DNA of 26,008 nt from Chloroflexota bacterium (GTDB lineage: Bacteria; Chloroflexota; Dormibacteria; Dormibacterales; Dormibacteraceae). The stretch is from contig VBKD01000096.1 in assembly GCA_005888075.1 (NCBI GenBank), forward strand, positions 1 through 26,008. The letters run 5' to 3'. A model generated the notes under the pieces. That model did no database searches. It had not been told where the DNA came from and saw only the letters and a list, made by a program, of their open reading frames with translations. Made by a program: the position numbers and the translations under genes. Position 1 is the first letter of the stretch. Each line of letters opens with the position of its first letter. Positions 1 to 8,053 of this stretch are shown here, in pieces.

Positions 1-1
1 G

Positions 2-775
2 ATCTACCGCGAGCCGGGCTGGTTTCCACGCCAGCCGCTCAGCACCGGCTACGTCGTGCCGCGCTCCGTCCTGCGTGCCGAGGGGGTCATCGCGGTTTCA
101 GAGAACACCGCGCGAGACATCGTGAAGATTTTCGGCGTCGACCGCTCGCGCATCGACGTCGTGCCACATGGCATCTCGCCACGCTTCAGGCCGCTCGGGT
201 CGGAGGACCTCGCCGAGGCGCGTGCCCGGCTCAAGCTCCCGGAGAGGTTCATCCTGTTTGTCGGCACGGTGGAGCCTCGTAAGAATCTGGAGACTCTGCT
301 GGAAGCCTGGGCCATGATGCGCGATCGCCCCGACCTGGTCGTCGTCGGTGCGTGGGGATGGCTGTACGAAGGGATCAAGGAGCGGATGGAGCGCATGGGC
401 CCAGGTCTGCATCACGTGCAGGGCCTTGACCCAGGTGAGCTGCCCGCGGTGTACAGCCTGGCCCGGGTGCTTGCGCATCCCGCCTGGTATGAGGGCTTCG
501 GCCTTCCACCGCTGGAAGCGATGGCTTGCGGAACCCCGGTCGTCGTTTCGGACCGCTCAAGCCTTCCCGAGGTGATTGGCGACGCGGGCCTGGTGGTTCC
601 CGCCGACCAGCCCGAGGCGTGGCGCAAGGCGCTCGAGCAGGTGATCGGTGACACTGACCTCGCCGCCGACCTCCGGCGTCGAGGCATCTTGCGAGCTGCC
701 CAATTCAGCTGGCCTCGCGCCGCTCAGCTGACCTGGCGGGCCATCGATCGCGCGATCAAAGCAAGGGCCGCTTGA
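2..775 (+). CDS. GT4-family glycosyltransferase (5' partial)
   Basis: The frame is open from the window edge and ends with TGA at 773-775, so the N-terminal acceptor-binding half is mostly missing. What remains is the end of the first Rossmann domain (the VIAVSENTARDIVKIFGV segment) and the whole nucleotide-sugar-binding domain. The latter contains FVGTVEPRKNLETLLEAW and the family signature EGFGLPPLEAMACGTPVV, with the two glutamates of the E-x7-E motif that binds the sugar nucleotide. Proteins of this type (RfaB/mannosyltransferase-like) transfer a sugar from NDP-sugar to a lipid-linked or growing glycan at the inner face of the membrane. The donor and acceptor cannot be read from the sequence. 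The gene converges on the minus-strand membrane protein and overlaps its 3' end by 20 bp. A second GT4 protein lies about 1.6 kb downstream on the other strand. Confidence 0.9.
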   Translation: MYREPGWFPRQPLSTGYVVPRSVLRAEGVIAVSENTARDIVKIFGVDRSRIDVVPHGISPRFRPLGSEDLAEARARLKLPERFILFVGTVEPRKNLETLLEAWAMMRDRPDLVVVGAWGWLYEGIKERMERMGPGLHHVQGLDPGELPAVYSLARVLAHPAWYEGFGLPPLEAMACGTPVVVSDRSSLPEVIGDAGLVVPADQPEAWRKALEQVIGDTDLAADLRRRGILRAAQFSWPRAAQLTWRAIDRAIKARAA

Positions 776-2327
776 ATCTTTCGGGCGTGCCCATGTGCGA
801 CGCCACATCGTCTGGGTACTCATAAATCGTGAAGCGACCCACCTGGTAAACGGCGCTCACCGAATCGAGGTCGGCAAGTGGCGGCTGGCTGAGCCGGACC
901 ATGTACGGATCGATGAGGATGAATGTCGGACCCGAGCGGCCGCGATACCAGTCACTCGCGCTGTTGTACGCGTAAGGACAGATCCCTCTGGGCGGCGTGG
1001 CCCCGCAGTCATCGCCGGGTCCGACAAACATCTGAGTCACCGGGTAGACGTGCAGCCGGAAGTCGGTTTTCACCGACATCGGCGACGCTTCATCGAACGC
1101 CGCATATCCGTGAGTCAAGCCTCGCTCCTCGAGAAAGGCGATGGGGGCATTGAGGTCAAAGCTGAAGGACGGTTCGAAGTCTCGGGCGCGCGCGGCCTGA
1201 TCGACCGCCCAGGCGTTGGCAAGGATCAGTGCTGCGGCGGGAACCGCGACCACGGCGGCGCGTCTGACGTCGGCGGCCACCCACAGCGGAACTATGGCAA
1301 CCATCACGTAGAACATCGGCACCAGGTAGCGCGCGGAGTTCTCCAGGAAATCGGCGGGCACATCGCTGAACACGAACGCGCCCGCGACGAACAGCGCGCT
1401 CGCAGACCAGAACGCGACCACCGCCGTGAGCGGCGCCGGGTTGGGCCGGCGAAACGAGTGGATGAGCCACAGCAGCGGCAGCAGGTCGGCCGCCAGCACA
1501 ACCAGTCCGAGCACGACGCCGAGCGCCGAGCCCGTGTGCGGCATTCCGGCCACCTCAAAGACTCCCCCCACGAGCTGGCGAAGGTTGCCGATGAAATGCT
1601 CGGGCGGGACGACGTGTGTCAGGCCGCGCGGAAACGAGGACGTGAAGCCCGCGAGGCGGCCGCCGAGCACGGTCATGCCCGCCACGCCCGCGAGGCACAC
1701 AGCCGTCGCCGCGGCGGCGACAGCCTTCGACCGTGCAATGCGCTCGCGCCACCACATAAAGAGGAGTGCGGCCGCGAAGGGGCCATCGCCGGCCGGACCC
1801 AGCAGCGGGTCGGAGGCTGTGGCGATTCCCGCGACGACGGCAACGATCGCCGAGACCGCGATGACGGTGGTTCGTCCTCGTCGGGTGGTGAGCAGCCAGC
1901 ACAGGTACGCGGCGAGCAGGGCCATGCCGAACCACGTCGACCCGTGATAGGCCTGGGCGACCTGCGTAGCCAGCACCAGGGGCGAGGCTGCCAGCCCAAT
2001 CGAAACCGACAGGGCGGCGGCGAAGCGACCCGCCAGTCGCCATGACGTCCACGCGATCAGCAGCAGCGCCGCGAGAGCCATCGCGGCCGGCGCGTAATCC
2101 CAGACGAACTGGTGGAATGGCAGGGGGAACGTGAGCAGGTCGAACCAGAAGTAGCCGATCTGGATGATGACCGCCCGGGCCGGCTTGCCCGCTGTGCCGG
2201 CAGACTGCGCGATCGCCATCTGCGAGACGTAGTCCGCGTTCCACGTCAGCTGTCCGACTATCTCGGGCAGGCGGCGAAGCAGGACGACCCCGTAAACGAG
2301 CGCGGCGGCAACCGGGAGCCAACGCAC
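756..2327 (-). CDS. polytopic membrane protein, GT-C glycosyltransferase-like
   Basis: The protein is rich in hydrophobic helices from its first residues (WLPVAAALVYGVVLL) to about three quarters of its length and ends in a soluble C-terminal part. An acidic residue stands in the first outside loop (TWNADYVSQM), as expected for GT-C enzymes, which take polyprenyl-phosphate sugars as donors on the outer face of the membrane. No named family signature is visible, so the function is inferred from topology and neighbours. The frame stays open upstream to a TTG at 2405, but that would overlap the preceding gene by 55 bp. I prefer GTG at 2327, 23 nt after the upstream stop, with TTG 2333 as an alternative. 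It follows the GT4 gene 2351-3424 on the same strand and probably shares its transcript. A 416-codon open frame on the opposite strand is a GC artefact. Confidence 0.75.
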   Translation of the reverse strand: MRWLPVAAALVYGVVLLRRLPEIVGQLTWNADYVSQMAIAQSAGTAGKPARAVIIQIGYFWFDLLTFPLPFHQFVWDYAPAAMALAALLLIAWTSWRLAGRFAAALSVSIGLAASPLVLATQVAQAYHGSTWFGMALLAAYLCWLLTTRRGRTTVIAVSAIVAVVAGIATASDPLLGPAGDGPFAAALLFMWWRERIARSKAVAAAATAVCLAGVAGMTVLGGRLAGFTSSFPRGLTHVVPPEHFIGNLRQLVGGVFEVAGMPHTGSALGVVLGLVVLAADLLPLLWLIHSFRRPNPAPLTAVVAFWSASALFVAGAFVFSDVPADFLENSARYLVPMFYVMVAIVPLWVAADVRRAAVVAVPAAALILANAWAVDQAARARDFEPSFSFDLNAPIAFLEERGLTHGYAAFDEASPMSVKTDFRLHVYPVTQMFVGPGDDCGATPPRGICPYAYNSASDWYRGRSGPTFILIDPYMVRLSQPPLADLDSVSAVYQVGRFTIYEYPDDVASHMGTPERFKRPLL

Positions 2328-2350
2328 GGACAAGAGGACCCGTCCGATTC

Positions 2351-3424
2351 TCAGCCGACGAGCTCCCTGATCACCGTCGCCACCCCGGCCGCTGTCTTGT
2401 CCCAAGTGAACGTGGCTGCCCGCGCCAGCGCGGCTTTGGCCAGCCTCGTGCGGAGAGCCTTGTCGTTGAGCGCGACTCCAAGCACGCGAGCCACCTGTTC
2501 CGAGTCCGCCGCATCGTGGAAGTACAGGGCGGCTTCGCCCCCGACCTCGGGCAGGGAGGACGCCTTGGCGGCAACCACCACCTTGCCTCGGGCCATCGCC
2601 TCGAGAACGGGCAGGCCGAACCCTTCATACAGGCTGGGCACGATCACCGCGCCGGCACGCCTGTACAGGAGCTCCAGCGTGGGCTGATCGACGCGGCCGA
2701 GAACCCGGCATCGCTGGGACGAGCGCAGCTTCGCGGCGAGCGCTGCGTCTCGTTCCGGACCGGCGATCGCCAGCGTGACGCCGTCCATGCGCTCGACAGC
2801 CGCGAGCGCGGCGGTCTGGTTTTTGCGCGGCTCGACGCGTCCGACCTGAAGGACGAAGTTTCCGTCCAGGCCGAGCTCGGCCAGGCGTGAGACCGGCGCC
2901 GCCGGAGCCCGGGGCTTCGCGACACCCAGCGGGACGACCCGGATCCGTTCCGGGCGCACGCCATACAGCCGGACGAGGTCGCCCTTGGTCGATTCCGATA
3001 CCGCGATGAGCAGCGGGCACTTTGCGACCGCCCATCGTGTGCTGAGACGCAGATAGGTCCGCTCCGCGAACGAGTACACCTCTGGATGCCTCTCGAACGC
3101 GAGATCGTGGACCACCGTGAGCACCAGGCCGGGCCAGGCGAACGGGAGGGCGTGAGCCGGCACGAAAAGCAGGTCCGGCCGCTCACTCTCCAGCGCCAGG
3201 GGCAGGCGAACCTGCGTCCAGAGCCGGGGAAACGGGAGGACCATGACATCCACGCCCAGACCGCCGCGCGCCCGGGAGGCGAAAAAGCGCCAGCGCAGCT
3301 CGGGCGCCGCCCTGGGTAAGCGGGAGCAGACCTCGCGCGTGTAGATCTCAGTGCCTGTCAATACAGGGCGAGTCGCGGGGTTGATGTCGACCGCGATGGT
3401 TGACCGTTTCGGTCTGACTGCCAT
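2351..3424 (-). CDS. GT4-family glycosyltransferase
   Basis: This is a full-length two-domain GT-B glycosyltransferase of about 357 residues. The N-terminal half carries the acceptor domain (IAVDINPATRPVLTGTEIYTREV, then VVHDLAFERHPEVY and LIAVSESTKGDLVRLYGV). The C-terminal half has LQVGRVEPRKNQTAALAAVERMDGV and the donor signature YEGFGLPVLEAMARGKVVV with its E-x7-E pair. It most likely adds a hexose to a lipid-linked glycan in the cytoplasm, with unknown substrates. Its layout resembles the GT4 gene at the window start, so the two may act one after the other on the same glycan. I chose ATG at 3424, with an AAGG core about 11 nt upstream. GTG at 3433 is in frame and possible. The start is almost back to back with the divergent deacetylase gene. 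Confidence 0.9.
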   Translation of the reverse strand: MAVRPKRSTIAVDINPATRPVLTGTEIYTREVCSRLPRAAPELRWRFFASRARGGLGVDVMVLPFPRLWTQVRLPLALESERPDLLFVPAHALPFAWPGLVLTVVHDLAFERHPEVYSFAERTYLRLSTRWAVAKCPLLIAVSESTKGDLVRLYGVRPERIRVVPLGVAKPRAPAAPVSRLAELGLDGNFVLQVGRVEPRKNQTAALAAVERMDGVTLAIAGPERDAALAAKLRSSQRCRVLGRVDQPTLELLYRRAGAVIVPSLYEGFGLPVLEAMARGKVVVAAKASSLPEVGGEAALYFHDAADSEQVARVLGVALNDKALRTRLAKAALARAATFTWDKTAAGVATVIRELVG

Positions 3425-3448
3425 CGTGTGCACGACCTTAAGCTATCG

Positions 3449-4414
3449 ATGATGCTCAGCGGAATCAGGGCCCTTGGGGTAGGACTGGTCCTGGTCGCCG
3501 CCATGGCGTATGTCGTCCAGCTCGATGACTCGGCGGCCTCGAGCACAGGCCGATCGCCCGTGGCTGCGGCGCCGGTCTGGAGCCTGATCTCGCAGCGCGA
3601 CACGGCGGGCCGCGAGTATTACGTCAGGCGATCGGCCCGCGAGGTTGTCCCGCTTGGGGCGCGGACGCTCACGATGCCGATCCTCGAGTACCACTACGTG
3701 CGCACGCCTCCGTCCCTGGCGGTCGACTACATGGGCTACCGGCTGTCGGTTTCGCCCCAGGACTTCACCTCGCAGATGGACTATCTGGAGGCTCACGGGT
3801 ACCACCCCGTTGACTTCAACGATGTGCGCGCCTACTTCGCCGCGGCACATCCGCTGCCCTCCAAGCCGGTCGTCATCACGCTCGACGATGGATACCTGGA
3901 CCTGTACACGACCGCCTTTCCCATCCTGACGGCCCACGGATTCAAGGCTGTGGCGTACATCGTCAGCAGCTTCGTCGGACAGTCCCGATACGTCAACCGC
4001 GCGCAGGTCCTCGAGATGGACCATGGCGGGATCCAGATCGCCTCGCACACCGTCGACCACGCCGACCTCGCGAAATCATCTCTTGGATCGATCACGTACG
4101 AGGTGGTCGAGTCAAAGCGCTGGCTCGAGGCGCTGGTCGGCCATCCGGTCCTCGACTTCGCTTATCCGTCCGGCAAGTTCAGCCCGACCGCGATCTCGCT
4201 GCTCGCCATGGCGGGTTACGACACGGCTGTGACTGAGCTGTTCTCGTATACGCACAGCCGGGCTGACCGCTACGTATGGACTCGCGTCAGGGTGGGTGGG
4301 GGAGAGTCACTGTCTGATTTCGCCGCCGCGCTCGGCACCAGCATGCCATCCAAGAAGATCACCGACTCACAGCTCAAGATCTGCTGCGCACCATCCGTAG
4401 AGGCGGACAGTTAG
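3449..4414 (+). CDS. membrane-anchored polysaccharide deacetylase (NodB/CE4)
   Basis: An N-terminal hydrophobic segment (IRALGVGLVLVAAMAYVV) acts as a signal anchor or signal peptide, so the catalytic domain lies outside the membrane. All main CE4 motifs are present: TLDDGY carries the catalytic base and a metal-binding Asp, SHTVDH supplies the two metal-binding His, and FAYPSGKF corresponds to motif 3. LEYHYV before them is typical of the YadE/PgaB-like group. Such enzymes remove N-acetyl groups from GlcNAc-containing polymers, either exported polysaccharide or peptidoglycan. The start is taken at the ATG pair 3449/3452, because the earlier in-frame GTG at 3428 lies inside the divergent gene's start region. 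No good Shine-Dalgarno sequence is visible. The gene leads directly into the WecG-type gene, whose start overlaps or abuts its stop. Confidence 0.9.
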   Translation: MMLSGIRALGVGLVLVAAMAYVVQLDDSAASSTGRSPVAAAPVWSLISQRDTAGREYYVRRSAREVVPLGARTLTMPILEYHYVRTPPSLAVDYMGYRLSVSPQDFTSQMDYLEAHGYHPVDFNDVRAYFAAAHPLPSKPVVITLDDGYLDLYTTAFPILTAHGFKAVAYIVSSFVGQSRYVNRAQVLEMDHGGIQIASHTVDHADLAKSSLGSITYEVVESKRWLEALVGHPVLDFAYPSGKFSPTAISLLAMAGYDTAVTELFSYTHSRADRYVWTRVRVGGGESLSDFAAALGTSMPSKKITDSQLKICCAPSVEADS

Positions 4415-4415
4415 C

Positions 4416-5135
4416 CTGGATCAGACGCGAGTCCTCGGGGTCCGGGTCGACTGCCTTGACATGAACGCCGCGCTCGAGCGCATGGAGCAGTTCGTGGATG
4501 AGGGCGGCGCTCACCTGGTCGCGACCGTCAATCCGGAGTTCGTCATGCGCGCGAACGAGGACGACCAGTTCGCCCGCGTCCTCGAAACGGCCGACCTCTG
4601 CCTGCCGGACGGCATCGGCGTGGTCTGGGCGGCCAGGCGTAAGGGTTGCCGGATCAACGAGCCTGTGGCCGGCACCGATATGGTTCCGCTGCTGGCGACG
4701 CTTTGCGCCCGTCGTGGATTCCGGCTCTTCCTGCTCGGCGCCGCGCCTGGTGTCGCCGACGAGCTGGCGGCGAAGCTCCGGATCGATTCCCCCGGCCTCG
4801 AGGTGGAGTCGTACTCGGGCTCGCCGGATCCGGCGGATGATGCAGAGGCGCTGAAGCGGATCCACGACCACGGGACCCAGATCTTGCTCGTCGCGTTCGG
4901 TCACCCCAGACAAGAGCTGTGGATCGACCGGTTGAAGAACCGGTTGGGTGTTTCGGTCGCGATCGGGGTCGGTGGGGCTTTTGACTATTTGACCGGCCGT
5001 GTGCCTCGAGCGCCGGCATGGATGAGACGGGCGGGCCTGGAATGGCTTTACCGGCTGCGCCAGCAGCCATGGCGCTTCCGGCGGATGACCGTTCTTCCCG
5101 TTTACGCGATCAAGGTATTGACCTCAGACCAGTAG
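4416..5135 (+). CDS. WecG/TagA/CpsF-family glycosyltransferase
   Basis: The protein shows the hallmarks of the GT26 family: TVNPEFV near the N terminus, PDGIGVVWAARRKG with the catalytic-base Asp, RLFLLGAAPGVADELAAKL, GHPRQELWIDRL, and the VGGAFDYLTGRVPRAPAW / GLEWLYRL end. These enzymes add N-acetylmannosamine(uronic acid) or a related sugar to undecaprenyl-PP-GlcNAc during teichoic acid, enterobacterial common antigen or exopolysaccharide synthesis. The first ATG (4461) would remove the first beta strand, encoded upstream as TRVLGVRVDCLD. The only plausible initiator between the in-frame TAG at 4398 and this ATG is CTG at 4416, which is preceded by an AGGCGGA ribosome-binding site about 9 nt away. 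I therefore extend the gene to CTG (239 residues). It starts just after the deacetylase stop, consistent with translational coupling. Confidence 0.88.
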   Translation: MDQTRVLGVRVDCLDMNAALERMEQFVDEGGAHLVATVNPEFVMRANEDDQFARVLETADLCLPDGIGVVWAARRKGCRINEPVAGTDMVPLLATLCARRGFRLFLLGAAPGVADELAAKLRIDSPGLEVESYSGSPDPADDAEALKRIHDHGTQILLVAFGHPRQELWIDRLKNRLGVSVAIGVGGAFDYLTGRVPRAPAWMRRAGLEWLYRLRQQPWRFRRMTVLPVYAIKVLTSDQ

Positions 5136-5146
5136 GATGGCGAGCC

Positions 5147-5796
5147 GTGGCTAACGACCGCTCGGCGGCGCGGCTCAGCATCGTCGTCCCCTGCTACAAC
5201 GAGGAGCAGAGGCTGCCGCACACAATCGAGCAGATCGAGCGATACCTCGACGGCAAGCCCGAGTCGTATGAGCTGATCCTCGTCGACGACGGCAGCACGG
5301 ACGGGACCCGCCTGATCATGGACGCGGCCGCGGAGCGGCACAACGCCGTCCGCGTGGAGGCGCTGCCTGCCAACAAGGGCAAGGGCCGTGCGCTGGCGAC
5401 TGGCGTGGCGACCGCGAAGGGCTCCGAGATCCTGGTCACCGATGCCGACCTGTCGACTCCGATCGAAGAGCTGGACAAGCTTCAGGCCGCGCTCGACAAC
5501 GGAGCGCAGATAGCCATCGGATCGCGCGGGCTGCGCGGTTCCTGTTGCCCGGGCTGTGGGACACGCAATGCGGCTTCAAGCTGTTTCGCGCCGATGTGGG
5601 CAGAGCCGCGTTTGGGGCGCTCAGGACGGATGGTTTCGCTTACGACCCGGAAGTCCTTTATCACGCCAAAAGGCAAGGCGTCCGGATCGCCGAGGTGCCC
5701 GTGATATGGCGCAACTCAGCCCCCACCAAGGTCAGCGCGATCCGCAGCTCGGCGGACATGTTCTGGCAGGTGCTCAGGATCCGGTTCCAGAAGTGA
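5147..5796 (+). pseudogene. GT2 polyprenyl-phosphate glucosyltransferase (ALG5-like), frameshifted
   Basis: The N-terminal part is a clear GT-A domain: LSIVVPCYNEEQRLPHTIEQI, LILVDDGSTDGT and VTDADLSTPIEEL, ending at IAIGSRGLRGS. The C-terminal part (RFLLPGLWDTQCGFKLFRADV through IRFQK, stop at 5794-5796) lies in another frame. Between GSR and the conserved DTQCGFK there are only 32 nt, whereas human ALG5, from memory, has about 34 residues there. The best reading is an internal deletion of about 70 nt that also shifts the frame. An intact enzyme would transfer glucose from UDP-glucose to a polyprenyl phosphate. GTG at 5147, preceded by AGGATGG, is the start; longer open frames upstream lie inside the WecG-type gene. 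The stop overlaps the GTG of the next GT2 gene. The break may be real or an assembly error. Confidence 0.82.
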
Positions 5797-6530
5797 GCTC
5801 GACCCGCGACCTCACCGAGCGCAAGACCGCACCAACGGAGGTGCTGGTGGTCCTGCCGACCTACAACGAACGTCAGAACCTCGAGAAGGTCGTCATCGGC
5901 GTCCGGCACCTCGGTTACGACGTACTCGTCGTCGACGACGCTTCGCCCGACGGCACGGGCCAGCTTGCCGACGAGATCGCGGCGGGTGACCCTGGGGTTC
6001 GCGTGCTGCATCGAGAGCGCAAGCTCGGGCTCGGCAGCGCATACGAAGACGCATTCCGGATCGGCCTTGCCGACGGGTCTGCTTTGTTCGTCGAGATGGA
6101 TGCGGACGGCTCACATCTGCCCCAGGATCTGGACCAGATCATTGATGCCGCGCGAGGTTCAGGCGGCCTGGCGATCGGGTCCCGCTACATCCGAGGCGGC
6201 GTGATCGTCGGATGGCCCGCCCACAGACGCCTCCTCTCCTGGGCCGCGAACGCATACTGCCGATCGCTGCTCGGCCTCCCGACACGCGACTGCACGTCGG
6301 GTTACCGATGCTACACGCGCGAGCTGATCCAGAGCATCGGTCTCGACCAGGTGTACTCGCAGGGATATTCCTTCCAGATCGAGATGGTCCACCGCGCGAG
6401 GCGGCTGGGTTACCCGGTCGTGGAGGTGCCGATCCGGTTCGAGGACAGGGTCGCCGGCGCCTCGAAGGTGTCCCGCGGTGAGATCCGGCGTGCCCTCTGG
6501 ACCGTTTTGAGGCTGAGCTTGTCCAGATGA
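5793..6530 (+). CDS. GT2 polyprenyl-phosphate mannosyltransferase (DPM1-like)
   Basis: This is a 245-residue single-domain GT2 enzyme close to dolichol-phosphate mannose synthase and actinobacterial Ppm1 catalytic domains. Motifs in order are VVLPTYNERQNLEKV, VVDDASPDGTGQLAD, the metal-binding EMDADGSHLPQDL, GSRYIRGG, DCTSGYRCYTREL, YSFQIEM and VPIRFEDRVAGASKVSRGEI. It should transfer a hexose, probably mannose from GDP-mannose, to polyprenyl phosphate at the cytoplasmic face. The product would serve GT-C enzymes outside the membrane. There is no C-terminal membrane segment. GTG at 5793 overlaps the upstream TGA in a GTGA arrangement, and the gene's own TGA overlaps the ATG of the next gene (ATGA). 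The three genes are therefore tightly coupled. Confidence 0.92.
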   Translation: MSSTRDLTERKTAPTEVLVVLPTYNERQNLEKVVIGVRHLGYDVLVVDDASPDGTGQLADEIAAGDPGVRVLHRERKLGLGSAYEDAFRIGLADGSALFVEMDADGSHLPQDLDQIIDAARGSGGLAIGSRYIRGGVIVGWPAHRRLLSWAANAYCRSLLGLPTRDCTSGYRCYTRELIQSIGLDQVYSQGYSFQIEMVHRARRLGYPVVEVPIRFEDRVAGASKVSRGEIRRALWTVLRLSLSR

Positions 6531-8053
6531 AATCAGAGGTGGTCACGGTCGAACCCTCGCTGGCAGTCGAGCGTCCCCACCCGGCGCTTCGCGCCGACCT
6601 CCCCAGCAAGTGGGGAGGTGTCGAGACGTGGCGAATTCCGATCCTTACCGGGCTCGTCCTCGCGCTCGTGACCGCCATTCCTTATGTCTTTGCCTACGCC
6701 GTCCAGCCTCCCGGGCACGTCTTCATGGGTTTCTTCTTTCTGGGGGACGACGCGAACACCTACCTCGCCAAGATGCGGCAGGGATGGGAGGGGTCGTGGG
6801 CCTGGCAGAACCGCTACACCACCGAATCGAGCCCGGCGGCGTACCTGTTCATGTTCTGGATCCTGCTCGGTCACATCGCGGCGATCTCGAACCTGCCTCT
6901 TCTCGTCGTCTTTCACCTCGCCAGGGTCGCCGCCGCCTTTGCCCTCATGGCAGCGGCCTGGCTCTTCACCCGCCACTTCATCCAGGATCGCTCCGCCCGG
7001 CGTTTCGCCTTCTTCTTGTGCGCCCTTGGACTGGGCCTCGGTTACGTGATCCAGGCCCTCGGGCACCCGGTCGCACTGGGCGTCGCGCTGACGTTGAAGG
7101 CGATCGAGCGGGGAAGCCTGTGGCTCGGGGTGCTGGCGGGGGTGGCGTGGCTCGGTCAGGCCTCGATCCATCCCCAGATGCCCATCCTCATGGGAGGCGC
7201 CACCGCCGTCGCGCTGATGCTGCGGCCCGCTCCTCCGAAAGGATGGATGGCCGCGGCCCTGGCATTCGCCATCCCGGCGCCCTACGTCCTTTATTCGTAT
7301 CTGGCGTTCGTCGGGAACCCCCAGGTCGAGCGCTGGACCTTTCACTCCAAGAACGCGCTCCCGCCGGAGACGGTCAGCCTGCTCTTCGCCATCGCGCCGC
7401 AGCTGCTGCTGGCCGTGTTCGGGTTGCTCCCGGCTTTGCGGCGGCGCACTCGCGAGGACCTGTTTCTCGTGGCGTGGCTGGTCCTGCTCGCGGCCATCCT
7501 CTATCTGCCGAACCCCGCCGGCGACCTGAGGCGCAGATTCCTGGATGGCCTGTATCTGCCGCTGGTCGTGCTCGGGGCACGGGGTATGTATGAGGTCATC
7601 CTGCCTCGCTTTCGAAGCGCTCGTGCTCACGCGCTGGTTCCCTTCACGTACGTCGCGTTGACCACCATCGGCAGCGCGTTCCTGATCCTGGCGCCGCTGG
7701 CCGTGGCCGGCCAGCCGCAATACTCGGTGTCCACCGCGGAGTACGCAGGCCTCAGCTGGCTCGGCGCCCAGCCCGCCGGCCGCGTGCTGTGCATGCCGGG
7801 CGTTGGGCTGTATGTCCCGGCCTATAGCCCGGACACGGTGTATGTCGGCCACTACGACGAGACATTCGACTACCAGAGCAAGACGGAAACCGCATACGCG
7901 GTGCTCACGGGTAGGTCTGACATCGAGGGATTCATCCGGACCAACCAGATTCGCTACGTGGTCTGGACAGTCGAGCTACAGACGCCGCCACCGTCGGTCC
8001 TCGGCCCGCCGGCCTACGACACCGCCACCTTCAAGATCTGGAAGCTGTACTAG
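6527..8053 (+). CDS. polytopic membrane protein, GT-C glycosyltransferase-like
   Basis: This is a 508-residue protein. It has a cytoplasmic N-terminal tail of about 40 residues, many transmembrane helices and a soluble C-terminal end (residues about 415-508, ending YDTATFKIWKLY). The loop after the first helix carries FLGDDANTYLAKMRQ, an acidic pair placed like the catalytic loop of GT-C enzymes. Direct ATGA overlap with the DPM1-like gene suggests it uses that enzyme's polyprenyl-phosphate sugar to glycosylate a glycan or protein outside the cell. The N-terminal tail is partly encoded by a REP-like palindromic repeat (6583-6619), which produces the odd stretch HPALRADLPSKWGG. The stop TAG at 8051-8053 lies inside the terminal inverted repeat of the 187-bp element. 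Function is inferred from topology and context. Confidence 0.78.
   Translation: MKSEVVTVEPSLAVERPHPALRADLPSKWGGVETWRIPILTGLVLALVTAIPYVFAYAVQPPGHVFMGFFFLGDDANTYLAKMRQGWEGSWAWQNRYTTESSPAAYLFMFWILLGHIAAISNLPLLVVFHLARVAAAFALMAAAWLFTRHFIQDRSARRFAFFLCALGLGLGYVIQALGHPVALGVALTLKAIERGSLWLGVLAGVAWLGQASIHPQMPILMGGATAVALMLRPAPPKGWMAAALAFAIPAPYVLYSYLAFVGNPQVERWTFHSKNALPPETVSLLFAIAPQLLLAVFGLLPALRRRTREDLFLVAWLVLLAAILYLPNPAGDLRRRFLDGLYLPLVVLGARGMYEVILPRFRSARAHALVPFTYVALTTIGSAFLILAPLAVAGQPQYSVSTAEYAGLSWLGAQPAGRVLCMPGVGLYVPAYSPDTVYVGHYDETFDYQSKTETAYAVLTGRSDIEGFIRTNQIRYVVWTVELQTPPPSVLGPPAYDTATFKIWKLY
6583..6619. repeat. REP-like double palindrome inside coding sequence
   Basis: Two perfect hairpins sit next to each other. 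The first is GGCGC-TTC-GCGCC at 6583-6595. The second is a 9-bp stem ACCTCCCCA/TGGGGAGGT at 6597-6605 and 6611-6619 with loop GCAAG. The paired, GC-rich arrangement is typical of REP/BIME-type extragenic repeats, but here it is read in frame in the poorly constrained N-terminal tail of the GT-C-like protein. Whether other copies exist in the genome cannot be seen from this window. Confidence 0.6.

Noticed and set aside
795..2045. 416-codon open frame on the plus strand opposite the GT-C-like gene
   Set aside because: Arg/Gly/His-rich composition with no recognisable domain. It is exactly antisense to a protein with clear membrane helices, so it is a GC-bias artefact.
5018..5146. Upstream extension of the ALG5-like GT2 gene into the WecG-type gene
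   Set aside because: The extra residues are an Ala/Pro-rich read-through of the other gene in a different frame; GTG 5147 has a good ribosome-binding site.
5556..5792. Upstream extension of the DPM1-like gene
   Set aside because: The extension is a shadow frame of the broken GT2 gene; GTG 5793 gives the family-typical N terminus.
6533..7852. 439-codon minus-strand open frame opposite the GT-C-like gene
   Set aside because: Low-complexity charged composition and no domain or ribosome-binding site; the sense strand encodes a plausible membrane protein in an overlapping operon.
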